Positions 51,708 through 64,000 of a stretch of DNA of 64,000 nucleotides are shown here, piece after piece. Position numbers and translations under genes: made by a program. The notes beneath the pieces were generated by a model. It saw only the letters and a program-made list of their open reading frames with translations. It made no database searches and had not been told where the DNA came from. Each line of letters begins with the position of its first letter. Within the stretch, counting starts at the first letter, position 1. This DNA comes from Prostheceraeus crozeri (lineage: Eukaryota > Platyhelminthes > Polycladida > Euryleptidae). The stretch is from assembly GCA_907163375.1 (NCBI GenBank), contig CAJQUW010015346.1, positions 1-64,000 on the forward strand, written 5' to 3'.

Positions 51708-52441
51708 TAATTCTATTATTGTACCATCAACCATTAAAGCGATAGTAAGTATTCGTGTTCGAAATAGGTTATAAAGCTTCTATGTGAAAGTGAAAATACC
51801 GCAGTGATTAGGCCTACACTATCGGCTCTCTTGGCCTGATGAACCAAGGCTAAACGTTTCGGACGAGTTACTGAATGACAAAGACTTTTGAATTGTGTAG
51901 TCGCAATCTTCATCTATCTAAAATTGGTTTAGTGACAACACAACGATGATAAAAACTGTAAAAATCCTGCATGTAAAAAAGTGCATGGTCCGTTTTGTGG
52001 AAACAGGACCATATTGACATTCTCAATTAAACTATAATGTAATCATGCTTCCATTGGTTCGTTGCTTCTTTTTTACACTGATACTGTTATCGAAATACAA
52101 ATGAAAATAGGAAAGCCATAACTGATGCAATTGTGAAAAAATGCGTGCACTCAATGTAAACATTTCAAAAGTAAGGGAATGCCAAGTTATTACATTTTAT
52201 GAAAAAAAATTAATGACAATTAATTAATTAATTTCTGGTTGCCGGACTATTTGTCTAACTTATAATTAATTAAACATGACCTAATATTTGTGTTCCCTGA
52301 GGATAGCTTCGTGAGGAAAACATAAATTCATTTACAAATGTAATTACATTTGTTTAGTAACAATAAATGCAAATTAATTGAAGCATTTTAAAATTGAAAG
52401 CATTTATAAATATACCTTTATGCATATTCATCACTCACATC

Positions 52442-52819
52442 TATAAATGCCTAAAATTCCATCATGGCATGCTCTTTTCAGTTATCAGTTTATACCCTGA
52501 AGATGACTGCGTTCTGTAGTTGAAATTACTCGAAATTGGTCAATAACGGCTGAATAAATCACATCATTAAGTTACACATGCATAAATTACATCAGATAAT
52601 AATTCAAAAGTAAGGGATTGCCGAATAAGCAGCAATTTGGCATTTCCTTACTTTTGAATTATTATCTGATGTAATTTATGCATGTGTAACTTAATGATGT
52701 GATTTATTCAGCCGTTATTGACCAATTTCGAGTAATTTCAACTACAGAACGCAGTCATCTTCAGGGTATAAACTGATAACTGAAAAGAGCATGCCATGAT
52801 GGAATTTTAGGCATTTATA
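52442..52819. repeat. Perfect palindrome, 174-bp arms, 30-bp spacer
   Basis: 52442-52615 and 52646-52819 are exact reverse complements over 174 bp as far as I can read, with no gap. A diverged third copy in direct orientation lies at about 52850-52985 (AATGGCTGCG, AGTTGAAATTA, AATAAATTAGCATCA), and the inner end AAAAGTAAGGGAATGCC also occurs at 52168. CTGAAGATGAC..TTGAAA resembles the 3' tails of Penelope-like elements. Confidence 0.92.
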
Positions 52820-54164
52820 TACATGCAAATGAAGAATATGCATAAAGATATATTTCTAAATGCTTAAAATTTCATCAATGCATTCTCATTTTTTGTACCT
52901 TGAAAATGGCTGCGCTCAGCATAGTTGAAATTAATTGGTTCATGATCTAATAAATTAGCATCATATCGGCAATCCTATTTTCACTTTCATTTAGAATGTC
53001 CAACCAAAGAGGCATCATCTCTACGTGATTGTTGGCTGTTTATAATTATCTTAAAATATTTCCAAATTAGACTTGACTTCACTTGACCCACCCTCTTAAT
53101 CATGTTTGCAAATGGACAGGCATTTGCTATATTTATTTTTCATGATTGTTAGCTGTTTGTCTTTAAAGATTTCCAAAAATGCGCTATTGGTCCACACTCG
53201 CAATCATGTTCTCATATGGATTTATTTGTCATACTTGTACTTCCTTTTTTATACTGATCATCAGCTGCATATTTGTGTTTGAAAAATTCCAGACTGAACA
53301 CTTTATCTCCTTCGTAATCATCCTAATTTCGTAATTTATTTTATGACACATTTTTCATCGGAACTTGTCTAGTGCACATGTAATACATATGGTGATTCTT
53401 GTCGTTTTATTATTTTTTGCCGGGAAATAAATGTGACAGCAGGCGATCGGGTAATTAATGTAATGCTATTGATTTTAAGCAGCATAATTACATGAAGTGA
53501 ATAAAAGCTCATGTCGTTTTCCTATTTTTTATGTTAAATGTACATGTATGTTCCTATTTATTTTAATTATGTTAAATTCTATAATTTCTTTTTATGCGTC
53601 AATAATATTCAATATTTTTTTTGCATCAAGCATCTTACTGCGCATTTTAGACCAAAGTCGTTGTTTCTCAAAAAGATATATCATCAATGGAGACCGGACA
53701 CTACCAAGCCAGCACAACCGATGGCAGAGAAGCATACCACTGTTCTGTAGGCCGACATTTACTTTTTAGGTGAGTCGCTAAAATAATTTCTTGTGCGATT
53801 ATTTGTCACTGCCTCCGAATGTTTTGGTTTTAGCAGCATGAGTTTTTCTGCTGTTAATCCTTGGAGCATTTCGTAGCAGGATGACTTTGATCAACAATAT
53901 TCATCACTATCAACAGCAAATTTCTTCAATATTTTGCTACAACGTCAAGTAGGCTATAACTGTAATTTCATCAAAAAGAATGTGAACATATAATTAGATG
54001 TCGGGGAATTGTCGGTAGTGTGTCGGCGAAACAGTCGGGGGAATTGTCGGCTCACCGATTCGTCGGCAGATAGTCGGGAAATTAGGACCTTTGCCGTCAT
54101 TAAGCTGAGTCGGCTTCCCGACAATGGACCGACAGTTCACCGACAGTTTTTTTCACCGGGATGT

Positions 54165-54945
54165 GTTTCTTTACAAACTATTGAACAGAAGCTACAAAAA
54201 TTAACTATATAACGATGATGATGGATATGTTACAGAATTACTTTGCTATTTCTGAAAATACAAAGAGACGCATTTGATCACTCCATGATTGACATTTCTG
54301 TTAAACACATGGAAATAGATCATTTTTTTAATGCTTAAGTTTCATTAGAAGGGAAGGAAATTCGAGGGAATCGATGGACACTTTCAGACTCTATTAGATG
54401 GGCAAAAGCATAAATCCTATTACTGTCATGGTCAAATCTTGCTGTGTTGTCGAACGCACCGATCGCTGTGTCGCAAAATTTAATGATTCAGGAATCCAAC
54501 ACAATTTTTTAAAGTGAAAATGTCTTAGTGAAATGAAGAAAAATGCAAATTAGCTTAAATTACGTGATTATATCGACGTAATCATCTATGCTTCGCTTCG
54601 AATCGTGTCTCCAGTCCACAGGCCGGTTGAATTGCTGCTTCGATAGGACATCTGGATTCAAACGCAGATAGAGACCGAATACCAGAAATCAAATAGGCCT
54701 ATCAGTTGCTGTCAACCTTTTTGAGGGAAATCCTTTATTCTAAAACAACCAAAGTATTTCTGAATAATGCTCCAATCCATCAATTATTTTTCAAAAGGCT
54801 TTTCATGTGCTTCTTTAACAATTTTTTCAACTACACTCTTCGTTTTTTGACTCGAAACTGACTCGAAACCTTTTGACTACGAAAACTGCTGATGAACAAG
54901 TGACTAAAGTCGAATGCTGATTGGCTACGATTTGTCTTAAAGTTT
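54165..54945. other. Non-coding stretch, nothing recognised
   Basis: No coding signal between copy 1 of the THAP element and the secreted-protein remnant. Confidence 0.5.
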
Positions 54946-54949
54946 GTCA

Positions 54950-55248
54950 AATCAGATGGCAGTATTCTACTGCTGGCAACAGACAATTCTTGAAAATGTT
55001 TGCGATTTCAGCTGTACCTGTTGATGTTCCATTTCTCACAATGCACGAGATAGACTTCTTCCCTTCCATGCAATCCACCTTCGGTAGTTGAGGCGCGTGA
55101 TTCGAAGCGTGGGTATTAGATCCATTTCTGTGGTCAAACACCACGTTCCTTGGATGATGACATAGTGCGGAGTCGCATTACAAGCCTGCATAATTGCTAT
55201 GCTATGTAGGAAACATGCTGTAATCATTATTAGGCCAACAATTCTCAT
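54950..55248 (-). pseudogene. Possible secreted-protein remnant with signal peptide
   Basis: The minus strand opens with MRIVGLIMITACFLHSIAIM, a good signal peptide (basic n-region, hydrophobic core), then QACNATPHYVIIQG. After a change of frame near 55140, reading continues as VFDHRNGSN.., PKVDCMEGKKSISCIVRNG and TAEIANIFKNC. The V-x-D-C..ISC-x-V-x-NGT pattern faintly recalls an Ig-like domain. No downstream exons were recognised. It may be an isolated first exon with an indel, or chance. Function unknown. Confidence 0.3.
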
Positions 55249-55249
55249 T

Positions 55250-55706
55250 TTTTTAATTAATTTTATAAATCACGACTTCGGAAACGTTTTATCGAATTTT
55301 GGCGAACATGGATGAATTCATTTTTTTGTGAATGCTAAACTTATTTATCTACACACTCACAAAAGTAACGGTATAATAACGGTTGCACAACGGTTGTATC
55401 CGTTAGATGCTAGAAGAATAACGTTAGTTCATGACGGAATGATGTTAGATTAATATACCTAACGCCAAATTATCCTAACGGATTTTAGAATTTACAAATA
55501 ACGTTATCAAATAACGCTGATGATAATTAAAATAGCGTTACGAAATAATAGGTTTTCAAATGTTTAATAACGTCATCAAATTGGCTTTAGTGATGTTTTG
55601 AAGTTTTAATTGTCATCGTTGTTGAAAGTTTTTACATATATATAGGCATACATATGTTACTATTTATCGTTTAAGAATATAACGACATGATTTTATTCAT
55701 GATGTT
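55250..55706. other. Non-coding stretch with AACGTTA/TAACGG words
   Basis: 55350-55600 is rich in variants of TAACGGTT and AACGTTAT with no strict period. No gene. Confidence 0.4.
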
Positions 55707-58700
55707 CCCGGTAAAAAAAATCGTCGGCGATGCCTCGTCAAGTAGTCGGGCAGTGTCGGCTGTCAACCGTGTCGGCGCACCGAGTGAATGCCGATACAGG
55801 TGTTGTCGGTACCCATCGGTTAAGTGACGGCTGCGCCGACATGATGATTAGAAAATCGGGAAGTGTCGGCATGTTCTCCCTATATGCCGACAGCAGCTCT
55901 GATTGGACCAATATTAGCAAATCTCGTCCACTCCAATTCGTGTGATCTATATAACTTAAACACTGCGCTCGAGGAGCATAGTCAGCACATTCTGCTTCTT
56001 TGCAAGTGGCACAGATGAAAGACAAAAAGGCAACCTCTTGCAAAAAGGATTACAGAATTCCTCATACCAGATTTCCGGCAGCATGTGGTAAGTTAAGATA
56101 TCAATACATGTCTACATATCGCGGCAGATATGGGTCAACAGTTCTGTCTCCGTTACTTGTATTTTCTTTTTGAGTGATTCAAAATGTAGATAGAATTACA
56201 TGGAAATTCACAGAACATCCTGACAAGAAGAAAAACGCATGTTAATGTAGGGTATTTTGTTCCAAAGTCGCCCACTTCGGCAATGTGTTTTTCAACGACC
56301 GTGTGCTCGTGCGTAATAGAATGCTGATATATGTGCGATTTCAGCCTCATCATTTCCAAATAATCCAATTAACAACAATATGACAACGAACTCTCTGTCA
56401 GACATTTAAATCTTGCTCCACACATGGTTTAAGCACGGCACAAAATTTAACTTGATTTTGTGCAAACTCGCCCATGCTTGATAAAGTCGCCCACAAACTC
56501 AGGTAAACTCGCCCAGTAATATAGCTCTACATATAGAACAGCTTTAAGTCTATCCCTCTATAGGATATGGTCTATTAAGATATTGTTAGCCTGTTACAGC
56601 CATCAATAAGATCACTTAAGCAAGAATTAACTATGCTACAAGTAGGCCTACTCCTATTTTGAAACAATTAGCTAATCATAATTTCCCACCAGATTCGTTC
56701 TACACAGTCTATTTCGATGTTACCTATCATTTTGTTTATTAACTCTAAGGCTTTAATCTCAGTATTTTCACCTATAGATTCATAGGCGTTTAAAAATATC
56801 GAAAATATATTCCACTCCAGTCTTATCGATACAGGCCTACATTCTAGAAATTTATGGATTTTTTTCATTGAAGCCTAGATCAAACCCAAAATGAAATGCA
56901 ACAAAAACTAGTCAATTCATATAAAATTTGAATTCCACATCCCAATTTAGCATTGAAATTAGCAGTCAGCAAAAGTCGCAAACGAATTTTTCATTTGCCT
57001 TTTCATATCCGGTGCAAAGAATGTGAGCCCACTCCTCACATTTACTACATTGGATCCATTGTTCCCCGCGTTTCGAAGAAGACCATGATTCTTCGCAGTA
57101 TAAGCACGACCAATCATGTACATTTGCTTTCTTCTCAACCTTCCTACGCTTCTTCGAACGATAGCGATGAACTGAAAGAATTGCATATTTTCTGTAATGC
57201 AATTACATTGTACATAGCATTCAGAACATGTTGCAAACTTCGATAACTAAGCTAAGCCCCTAAGACTTGCGACTTATTGAAGACATGCACCAACGGTAGG
57301 CACAACATATTGGTCGGATAAAAGAGATTGTGCATGATTTAAAATGTCTAAGGATATACATACGTAAGTCGAAGGTGAAAAAATAGACCTATTCATAGCC
57401 TATTTATTATCTAAGTGTCTGGTTTAGGTTTCTGTCTAAATGTTAGACTAATAAAGATGAAAGTTTTCTGTAAACTTGTGTCCATGAGAGTATATCACTA
57501 ATAAGTAGCCCATACATGGATCTGAATAAGAATCTCAAATATCTAAATACAAACCCCAAATGGTCCCCTAATTATTTTTTTCGTAAACTGAACTTACCAT
57601 CCTCTTTTTGTTTCCTCTGGCTCAACTCATTGATGTAAGTTTTATTTGTCAGATGAAATGGTATTCGCTTCCTTTTGATTTCTTTCTTCCTGATCCTCTT
57701 AGGAGTTGAACATAAGTTCCAAAAGCTGCACTGAGGAAGATCTTGGTTGTAAGAGGGATCGTTGTCGCCGATCGATGGACTCAGTTCGGGTAGCTGCTCG
57801 ACATAATCTACGGATGGGGTCAGTGTCGATTGTGGTTTTGCTTCATCGACTATAAGCGCTTCAGCTTCGGTCAGTGTCGATTTTGGTTTTGCTTCATCGA
57901 CTATAAGCGCTTCAGCTTCGGTCAGTGTCGATTTTGGTTTTGCTTCATCGACTATAAGCGCTTCAGCTTCGGTCAGTGTCGATTGTGAGTTTGCTTCATC
58001 GACTAGAAGCTCTTCGGCTGGGGTCAGTGTCGACTGTGAGTTTTCTTCATTGACTTGAAGCTCTAAAGGAATCTCTTCGGTTTGCGTCAGTGTCGACTGG
58101 TCATTTTCGTCTTTATCTACAGGCACATTTTCTTTTTCTGTGATGTTATTTGGAAGGAATGCGTCAGCAGGTACAGGGTGGGCCAAAAGTCTTTGTCGGT
58201 AAATGTTTCATTGTATTTATCCATTTATAACTACATATAAATGAACAGTATGCATATAAATACACTCGTATATATGCTTGAACATTCAAGAATAAACGAA
58301 TAAAAAAGTTAACTTCATAATCAATCTCATTTTTCGAAGAAGTGGCCCTGCTGATCATGACACAACTGCAAACGCGTGTTGAAGTTTTTCATACTGTCAC
58401 GATAAATTTTCATTGGGATTGCATTGATTTCCGTAGCAATTCGCTCTCGGAGCTCGTCAAGATTGGGAAATATCTCTCCATTTACATACACTCTCGAGCG
58501 TAAGTAGGCCCAGAACCAATAATCGCACGGTGTGAGGTCCGGCAATCTGGGAGGCCACTCAATTGGGTCTCTCCTTCCAATCCATTTCCCATTCAACTGT
58601 TAGTCCAGTATGTTCCTTGCATCGCGACTGTAGTGGGCAGAGGCTCCATATTGTTGGAGGTACTTTTCACGGTGCCTTTGGCAATATGGAACCACGATAT

Positions 58701-61700
58701 CATTCAGAATGGTACAATATCTGTCGCATTCATTGCTGCAGCACTGATGTCATGGCCAATCATTCCTGAATATCCAATCCACGCCCAAACTGTTAGCGAC
58801 TGGGTTCGTCCAGGGTTGCAGAATCGTTCGTGAGGATTTTCTTGTCCCCAATAATGCACATTGTGCTTGTTGACATGTCCTGCAAGGTGGAAGACACACT
58901 CATCGGAAAAAGTAAGCTTCCGATGTAGTGCGGGGTCTTCACGATACTTTGCAAGCATAGTTTGACAAAACTCCAGCCGCCTGTCATCATCACCGTCGGT
59001 TAAAACTTGCGAATACAATGGTTTGAATGGGTGGTAACCTTCACTTTTCAAAATACGTCTCACCGATGTTCTTGATATATCCAATTCTTCAGACATCCGC
59101 CTTGTCGATGTAGTGGGTTCATCATCAATTGCTTGAGCAACCATTTCCTTATGATCATCTCCAGTAGCTGTCACCGGTCGTCCGGACCTGGGTCTGTCCG
59201 TAACAATGCTCCCAGTTTCCAACATTTTCTTTTTCCAGTACGATACGGTCGTTCGTGATGGAGCCTCCTTATTGTATTTCTGCGCAAATAATCTTCGGCT
59301 TTCTTCACAGTTATCGTAAACTATGGCCCATGATGTTAGCATAACTTTTTCCTCTATCGTGATCTCCATTCTTGATGACCGAAAGAAGTGAAAACATGAA
59401 GTGAAAACAGAAGCAAACACATGCGCGCTGCTTGCTGTTTGCTGCTTGCGTACGCGTCACGTGATATGACAACATGCGCGCTGCATGGTGATACAACTCC
59501 ACCGTTCGTCACATGCAAGCATGGCGAACGAAATTGCAATAAATTAATAAATACAATGAAACATTTACCGACAAAGACTTTTGGCCCACCCGGTATTTTT
59601 GACATGTTCAACGGGAAAATGCCTGTACGTTTGAAAGACGAAATCACTACGTTTTTTTCAAATGCTTTGTTTGATGTTTTGGTAATCAAATTTAGAAGTT
59701 CAATCTTGGACAGTGACCGGCCTCCATTTTCTCGGACTAATTGAAGTCCAATAGATCGCCATTCACGCTTCATTGTTGCGAAGACATCCTTATCCAAAGG
59801 TTGCAAATACTGAGAAGTGTGTGGGGGTAGACACCAAACCTCGATATTCTGTGAGTGAAGAGAAACGATAAAGTCATAGTTAAGAGAATGGGTTGAATGT
59901 CCATCCAGTAGCAGTAAAACAGTTTTCTCTTTATCTATGTCCCCATATCTTCGCTTCGTTTGAATGAACTCAGCAAATTTTCTTCCGAATTCAACCATCA
60001 GTTCAGATGTTATCCAACCCTTCTCGCTGCATCGAATGTAGCCACCAGGTGGAGCATATTCTGCCCATTCTTTTCTAACAATCTTTTCTTTGAATATTAT
60101 CAACATCGGAGAGCGATCTCCATTCGCATTAACGGCAGTTAACAATGTCGTTGTTTCTCCCTTTTCCTTGGGAGTGATTTGAAAAACACGGCCTGTAGCA
60201 CTTGCTAGAACAGCATTGGCTTCGAAATGGTCTTGTAATCCCGTCTCATCTGCGTTGTATATGTACTTTGGATCATTTAATATCTCTTTCTCAATCAGAA
60301 AAGCGGATAAATCATCAAAGAACTTCGTCACTAGAGGCCGGTTCATCCCGCTTGCCCGAAACGTCGAAAGAATTTCAGGCTTTCTGGTTGAAATTGATGG
60401 GTTTCTGGACAGAAAACCGCACAGCCATTCGTATCCCGCCGACTTTTTACTCTCGTTAAATGAAACTAATACTTGATTAGCCTTAGCGTAGTCGTAAGCA
60501 AGCTTACACACCGCAGATTTAGAAAGACCAAACCCTTGTTTTGCTAACTTTATTATCAATTCTTTTAATTCGGATTCTATTTCTTTGCTAAACACTGGTT
60601 TTCTTCCTGATGACGAGGTAATCGACTTTGTCTTCCCACTTATTCTATCTCGCAATGTAGTTCTCGGAACATTCCATCGACGTGCTATCATGCGAACAGA
60701 TGAAGCGTCAACTCGGTTCGAGTATTGTAATAACTTTCTAAGGCTCTTTCCATATCTTTCGGATCCCACTTGTTTAACTTAAATGCCTTACAGCTACCCG
60801 TTCTGGCCATCTTCTTTTTTTGTAGGCGATTTGATTTTGATTTTCGTCCAGGTGAAGACATTTCTACAAAAAATTACTGCATATATATTCCCATCTAAGT
60901 GGGCCTATATCCTATCTATGTTGAAGGTTTGTGGGCCAAATCGCAAATAACTACTGTACATTTATGCAATTTCTGTATAGAATTGACGGATGATGATACC
61001 ACATAAGATAATGGATAAGTCTGATAGCAAAATCGGATACGATTTGAAGTTTTTCAAAAGTTAGGGTAAATTCGCCCACATAAATCCAGCTGGGCGACTT
61101 TATCTAATTGTTCTTATTCTATAAAACGGTCGACATTTTGTCGCATGAACGAATACTAAATGAAATAATAACTTTCATAGTTTTAATAGAGCTTTGTGAT
61201 GATGTGTTCTCATGATATTTACGTTGAAATGTTTCTGACTATCCTTATGAACTGCTAGAGCGACATGTTAAGCAAAAAACGCCAACTCACTTAGATGACG
61301 TGCAACTCACCGGGATTTCACACACGAAATGAAAAAGGCGATCTGTCTGATGAAATGATGCAGCCAACTTTGATTGGCCGATCGAATAGCAAATAGGAAG
61401 CGCTAATCTTGAGGAACGCAATCGTGACGGCTGCAAATGTAGCGGTTTCTCACCGTGGGAAAGCAGTTTACGTAGGTGGGCGAGTTTCTCCGGTGGGCGA
61501 GTTTGGAACAAAATACCCTATTAGATGTGTGTATACAATCCTACATTAAAACAGTCCGATTTTAATCGGTGCATTAATCTGTTGCACATTCTTTGCTGCA
61601 GCGCAGAAAATGTTGCTAGTAGCCCACTCAAACGCTACGAGAAAGCAAACTAAAGAAAAAAATTCTTTTGAAGGTTGAAAACCCTGCTGAGAACACACTG

Positions 61701-63204
61701 TTGCGTTGTTTTAAGTAGCCATTTATCTGTCTATTTTCGATTTCTCTGAACGACCGTGAATTAGGGTAATTCCTTTTGAAAGAGTAAAAGAGCTTCTTCC
61801 AACCTTCTATTTCTAACCATTGTGGGATATCTAGAGCACCGGGTATGCAAGTCATAAATTTTCACGAATAGTCCACACTCTATGGGCCGATTTTTAAAAC
61901 GAGGGATAAGTTTATCCGCGTATCATGAAAGGCCGCGGCATCACTAGGGCACGGCTTATCTTTGTATTTATAAAACGAGGATGAACCGCAGCCTTCCGAA
62001 GTCGTGGCTTTGAGCCGCGGTCAATCTCTGACACATCAGCCACACCGATGAAACGTTAACTCTGACGTCATCTTGATGTCATTTCAATCAAGGCCACTAT
62101 CTCATTGGATTGATTATCAAGAACGATATCGAGAAGAGCGCGATATCGAAAAACGCGAGTTTGTATACATGGAGATGTACATGTGAGCCTTCGAAATCTC
62201 TCCTGCCGTTCGCGAATTTGCTGTCTCAACTTCAAGTAATTCATTCTACTTCCGTACTTAATGATCGAAATTCCGCTTTATATGGATGAAAACCCGTAGC
62301 TCACCAGCACTTAGACTTGGCTCTGCCGAGGTCTAATTTTGACAAGAAAAAGAGAGCCGCGGCTTAGCCTGTACAAGCGAAGCTTCGTTTTAAAAAGAGA
62401 AAATCGAAAGCCGCGGCTTAGAGAGAGCCGCGGCTTAGCCTGTACAAGCGAAGCTTCGTTTTAAAAAGAGAAAATCGAAAGCCGCGGCTTAGAGAGAGCC
62501 GCGGGTTTGCCCGCGGTTTTTAAAGTCGTGTTTTATTAAGTGAAAGTTTGTTAGACCGTGGCCTAACTGCGAATTGAGCCGTGGCTTAACTTAGCCCTCG
62601 TTTTAAAAATCGGCCCTATACATAGAAATTGACAACAATAAAACCTCTAGAATGGAAATTAAGCTTTATGCAATGCACAATAACGGCACATAAATCGCAA
62701 GCATTTTCACTTAGATGCACCTGCCAATGTCTGTATCATTGGGTTAGAAGCAGTCACATGAGTAAATCGAAGCTTTTAATTGGTGGTTCATGCCCCAACT
62801 TAGTTCCCCCGGATGTGCCGCGACCTTGAGTCAATTTCCATTCTAGCGAACTTCAGATAAACAGTTTATTTCTGTGGCCCTATACTACAGAGTCAAGACT
62901 GATAGATTTCATTGTTCGATAGCGCAAAGCGCATTTCATTGCGCTGCTGTTGACGGAAGTTTCATACAGGACAGCACAACAGTGTGTGCACACGCAGTCA
63001 TAATACTGCCTTTGTCCTTCGATTCCCTCCTCACAGTGATCTGCCGAATCTGCATGCAAATATGTGAGGCTAGCGTCATCTGATTGATCGATACGTTGCT
63101 ATAGCATCAAGTTGGTTAGCTTGTCTCAAAGCATATCATTTATGCGTGTGCCGGCACACGGAATGCAGCCTGTCTACGATAATAAACAGCAAGTGCACAA
63201 AAAG
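55707..63204 (+). mobile_element. THAP-encoding transposon, copy 2, with nested insertions
   Basis: It starts CCCGGTAAAAAAAATCGTC and follows copy 1 closely (55707-56249, 61519-61883, about 62878-63204) through the TGTCGG array, exon 1 and intron. It is interrupted by a Tigger/pogo element (56250-61518), a Tourist-like MITE (61884-62616), and about 255 bp at 62622-62877 between two TATAC words that copy 1 lacks. After GTGCACAAAA the match to copy 1 stops, where CAGGGCTGTGGAGCCG begins, so the right half is missing or displaced. Exon 1 (MKDKKATSCKKDYRIP, 56014) is intact with its GTAAGT donor. Confidence 0.85.
56250..61518 (-). mobile_element. Tigger/pogo DNA transposon with PHD-finger transposase, invaded by mariner
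   Basis: The ends are GGGTATTTTGTTCCAAAG and, in complement, GGGTATTTTGTTCCAAAC, each followed by TCGCCCAC. TA stands outside both ends (56248-56249 and 61519-61520). Copy 1 of the THAP element keeps the empty site with a single TA, which proves the borders. The TCGCCCA motif recurs subterminally near 56267, 56468, 56486 and 56518, and near 61071, 61092, 61477 and 61494. Without the mariner the element is about 3.85 kb. Confidence 0.95.
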
Positions 63205-64000
63205 TCAGGGCTGTGGAGCCGATGCGTTATCTCATCGGCTCCGGCTCCACGACACGGATGTGAAAAGCTCCGGCTCGGCTCCGGCTCCGACTTCGACTTC
63301 AAATTCAGGTTCTATCTATGCTGTTTATCCTGGATCCGTTGAACGGGTTTTTTGGATAACGGTGTGGCCTTTAGAGGCTTGCTACAATCATCAAATTAGT
63401 TTTCATTAACAAGCAACGACTTATTAAGTTAATAATAAAAATGATAATAGCCTAGTATAATGATAAATAACATATTTGTCATATATTTTTGCATGAATTG
63501 ACTATCTCTGAAAGATGAAATAAAGTTATATCCTGGATTGGTTAAATTAGATAAAGATCTCCCGCACTGGCTAAATATAAATTGGCCTAGCCTGCAACCA
63601 GTCTACTACGAGGCTACATTAAATAAGACCACATGAGTGATGATGATATACTTAATTAGCCGTCACAGGGGCCGAATAGTAGTATAAGCTTTTTAACAAA
63701 GCTTGAATATAAAACTGAATAGCGTATGCCTCCAAGTAACTTATAGGGCCTGTATTTACTCGAACATGGAAAGGGTATAGGCTATATAGCCAAATATACC
63801 GCATCAATAAAGATATCAATTGCTTTATTGAATATTAAAGTGCATATAGGGTAGCTTAGGTTGTTATTGCTATTTGTTATTGCTTTTATCCAATAGTCTG
63901 TTGGTTCATGAATAATATGATCGGTGGGTAGCCCACGACTCATCATCTGTAGAAATTGTAATTTAGATAGTCTCATTGCAGTGTAGACTAGAAATGTACA

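Larger units (their letters stand above)
49860..54160 (+). mobile_element. THAP-encoding DNA transposon, copy 1, 4301 bp
   Basis: The ends are inverted: CCCGGTGAAAAAAAATCGTC at 49860 and the complement of CCCGGTGAAAAAAACTGTC ending at 54160. TGTCGG or its complement recurs about eight times in the first 190 bp and about as often in the last 160 bp, probably transposase-binding sites. The flanks are ..ACAT and ATGT.., so an AT target dinucleotide is possible but not proved, and copy 2 is preceded by TT. Inside are a THAP-type gene (50200-51707) and a perfect palindrome (52442-52819). A second copy begins at 55707. The superfamily is open: THAP fingers occur in P, Kolobok and ISL2EU-like elements. 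Confidence 0.85.

Overview
This is a 64 kb piece of an animal nuclear genome, AT-rich and very poor in genes. The transposon mix is a BEL/Pao and a Gypsy LTR element, a Penelope-like element, Harbinger, Tc1, mariner, Tigger/pogo with a PHD finger, hAT, piggyBac-like and a THAP-encoding element. Together with frequent TAGGCCTA palindromes this suggests a marine invertebrate, perhaps an echinoderm or other invertebrate deuterostome. That placement is an inference and is weak. No bacterial-type operons, rRNA or clear tRNA genes were seen.

Layout. 1-7.2 kb: no convincing genes; an 0.8 kb inverted-repeat element (about 1.9-2.7 kb) and a 325-bp tandem repeat (4.4-5.3 kb). 7.24-10.69 kb: a fossil BEL/Pao element on the minus strand with 275-bp LTRs and a 5-bp target duplication. 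10.7-17.3 kb: non-coding, with several hairpins. 17.4-21.5 kb: a Harbinger element with a decayed transposase on plus and its Myb/SANT-like partner in three exons on minus. 21.6-25.1 kb: a GC-rich structured patch, a GATATC minisatellite and a TIR element. 25.23-29.38 kb: a 4.1 kb hAT-type element with a perfect 8-bp target duplication, holding a Penelope-like fragment and a small MITE. 31.0-32.1 kb: the one convincing intact gene, an intronless RING/TRAF-type zinc-finger protein behind a TATA box. 32.6-34.06 kb: a dead Tc1 with about 200-bp inverted repeats. 35.9-37.2 kb: a non-autonomous hAT element with an 8-bp duplication. 37.66-42.04 kb: a 0.5 kb-arm fold-back repeat carrying a young Gypsy insertion with apparently identical LTRs. 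43.08-43.80 kb: a TA-flanked MITE. 46.9-47.3 kb: a piggyBac-like fragment. 49.86-54.16 kb: a THAP-encoding transposon with arrays of TGTCGG at both ends and a perfect 174-bp-arm palindrome inside. 55.7-63.2 kb: a second copy of that element, invaded by a Tigger/pogo element (itself invaded by a mariner) and a Tourist-like MITE.

The window is mainly a record of layered transposition. Copy 1 of the THAP element gives the empty site for the insertions in copy 2, so the order THAP element, then Tigger, then mariner can be read directly. The most unusual items are the THAP element with its terminal arrays, the perfect palindromes, the Tigger element with a C-terminal PHD finger and TCGCCCAC subterminal repeats, and the large hAT element with no recognisable transposase.
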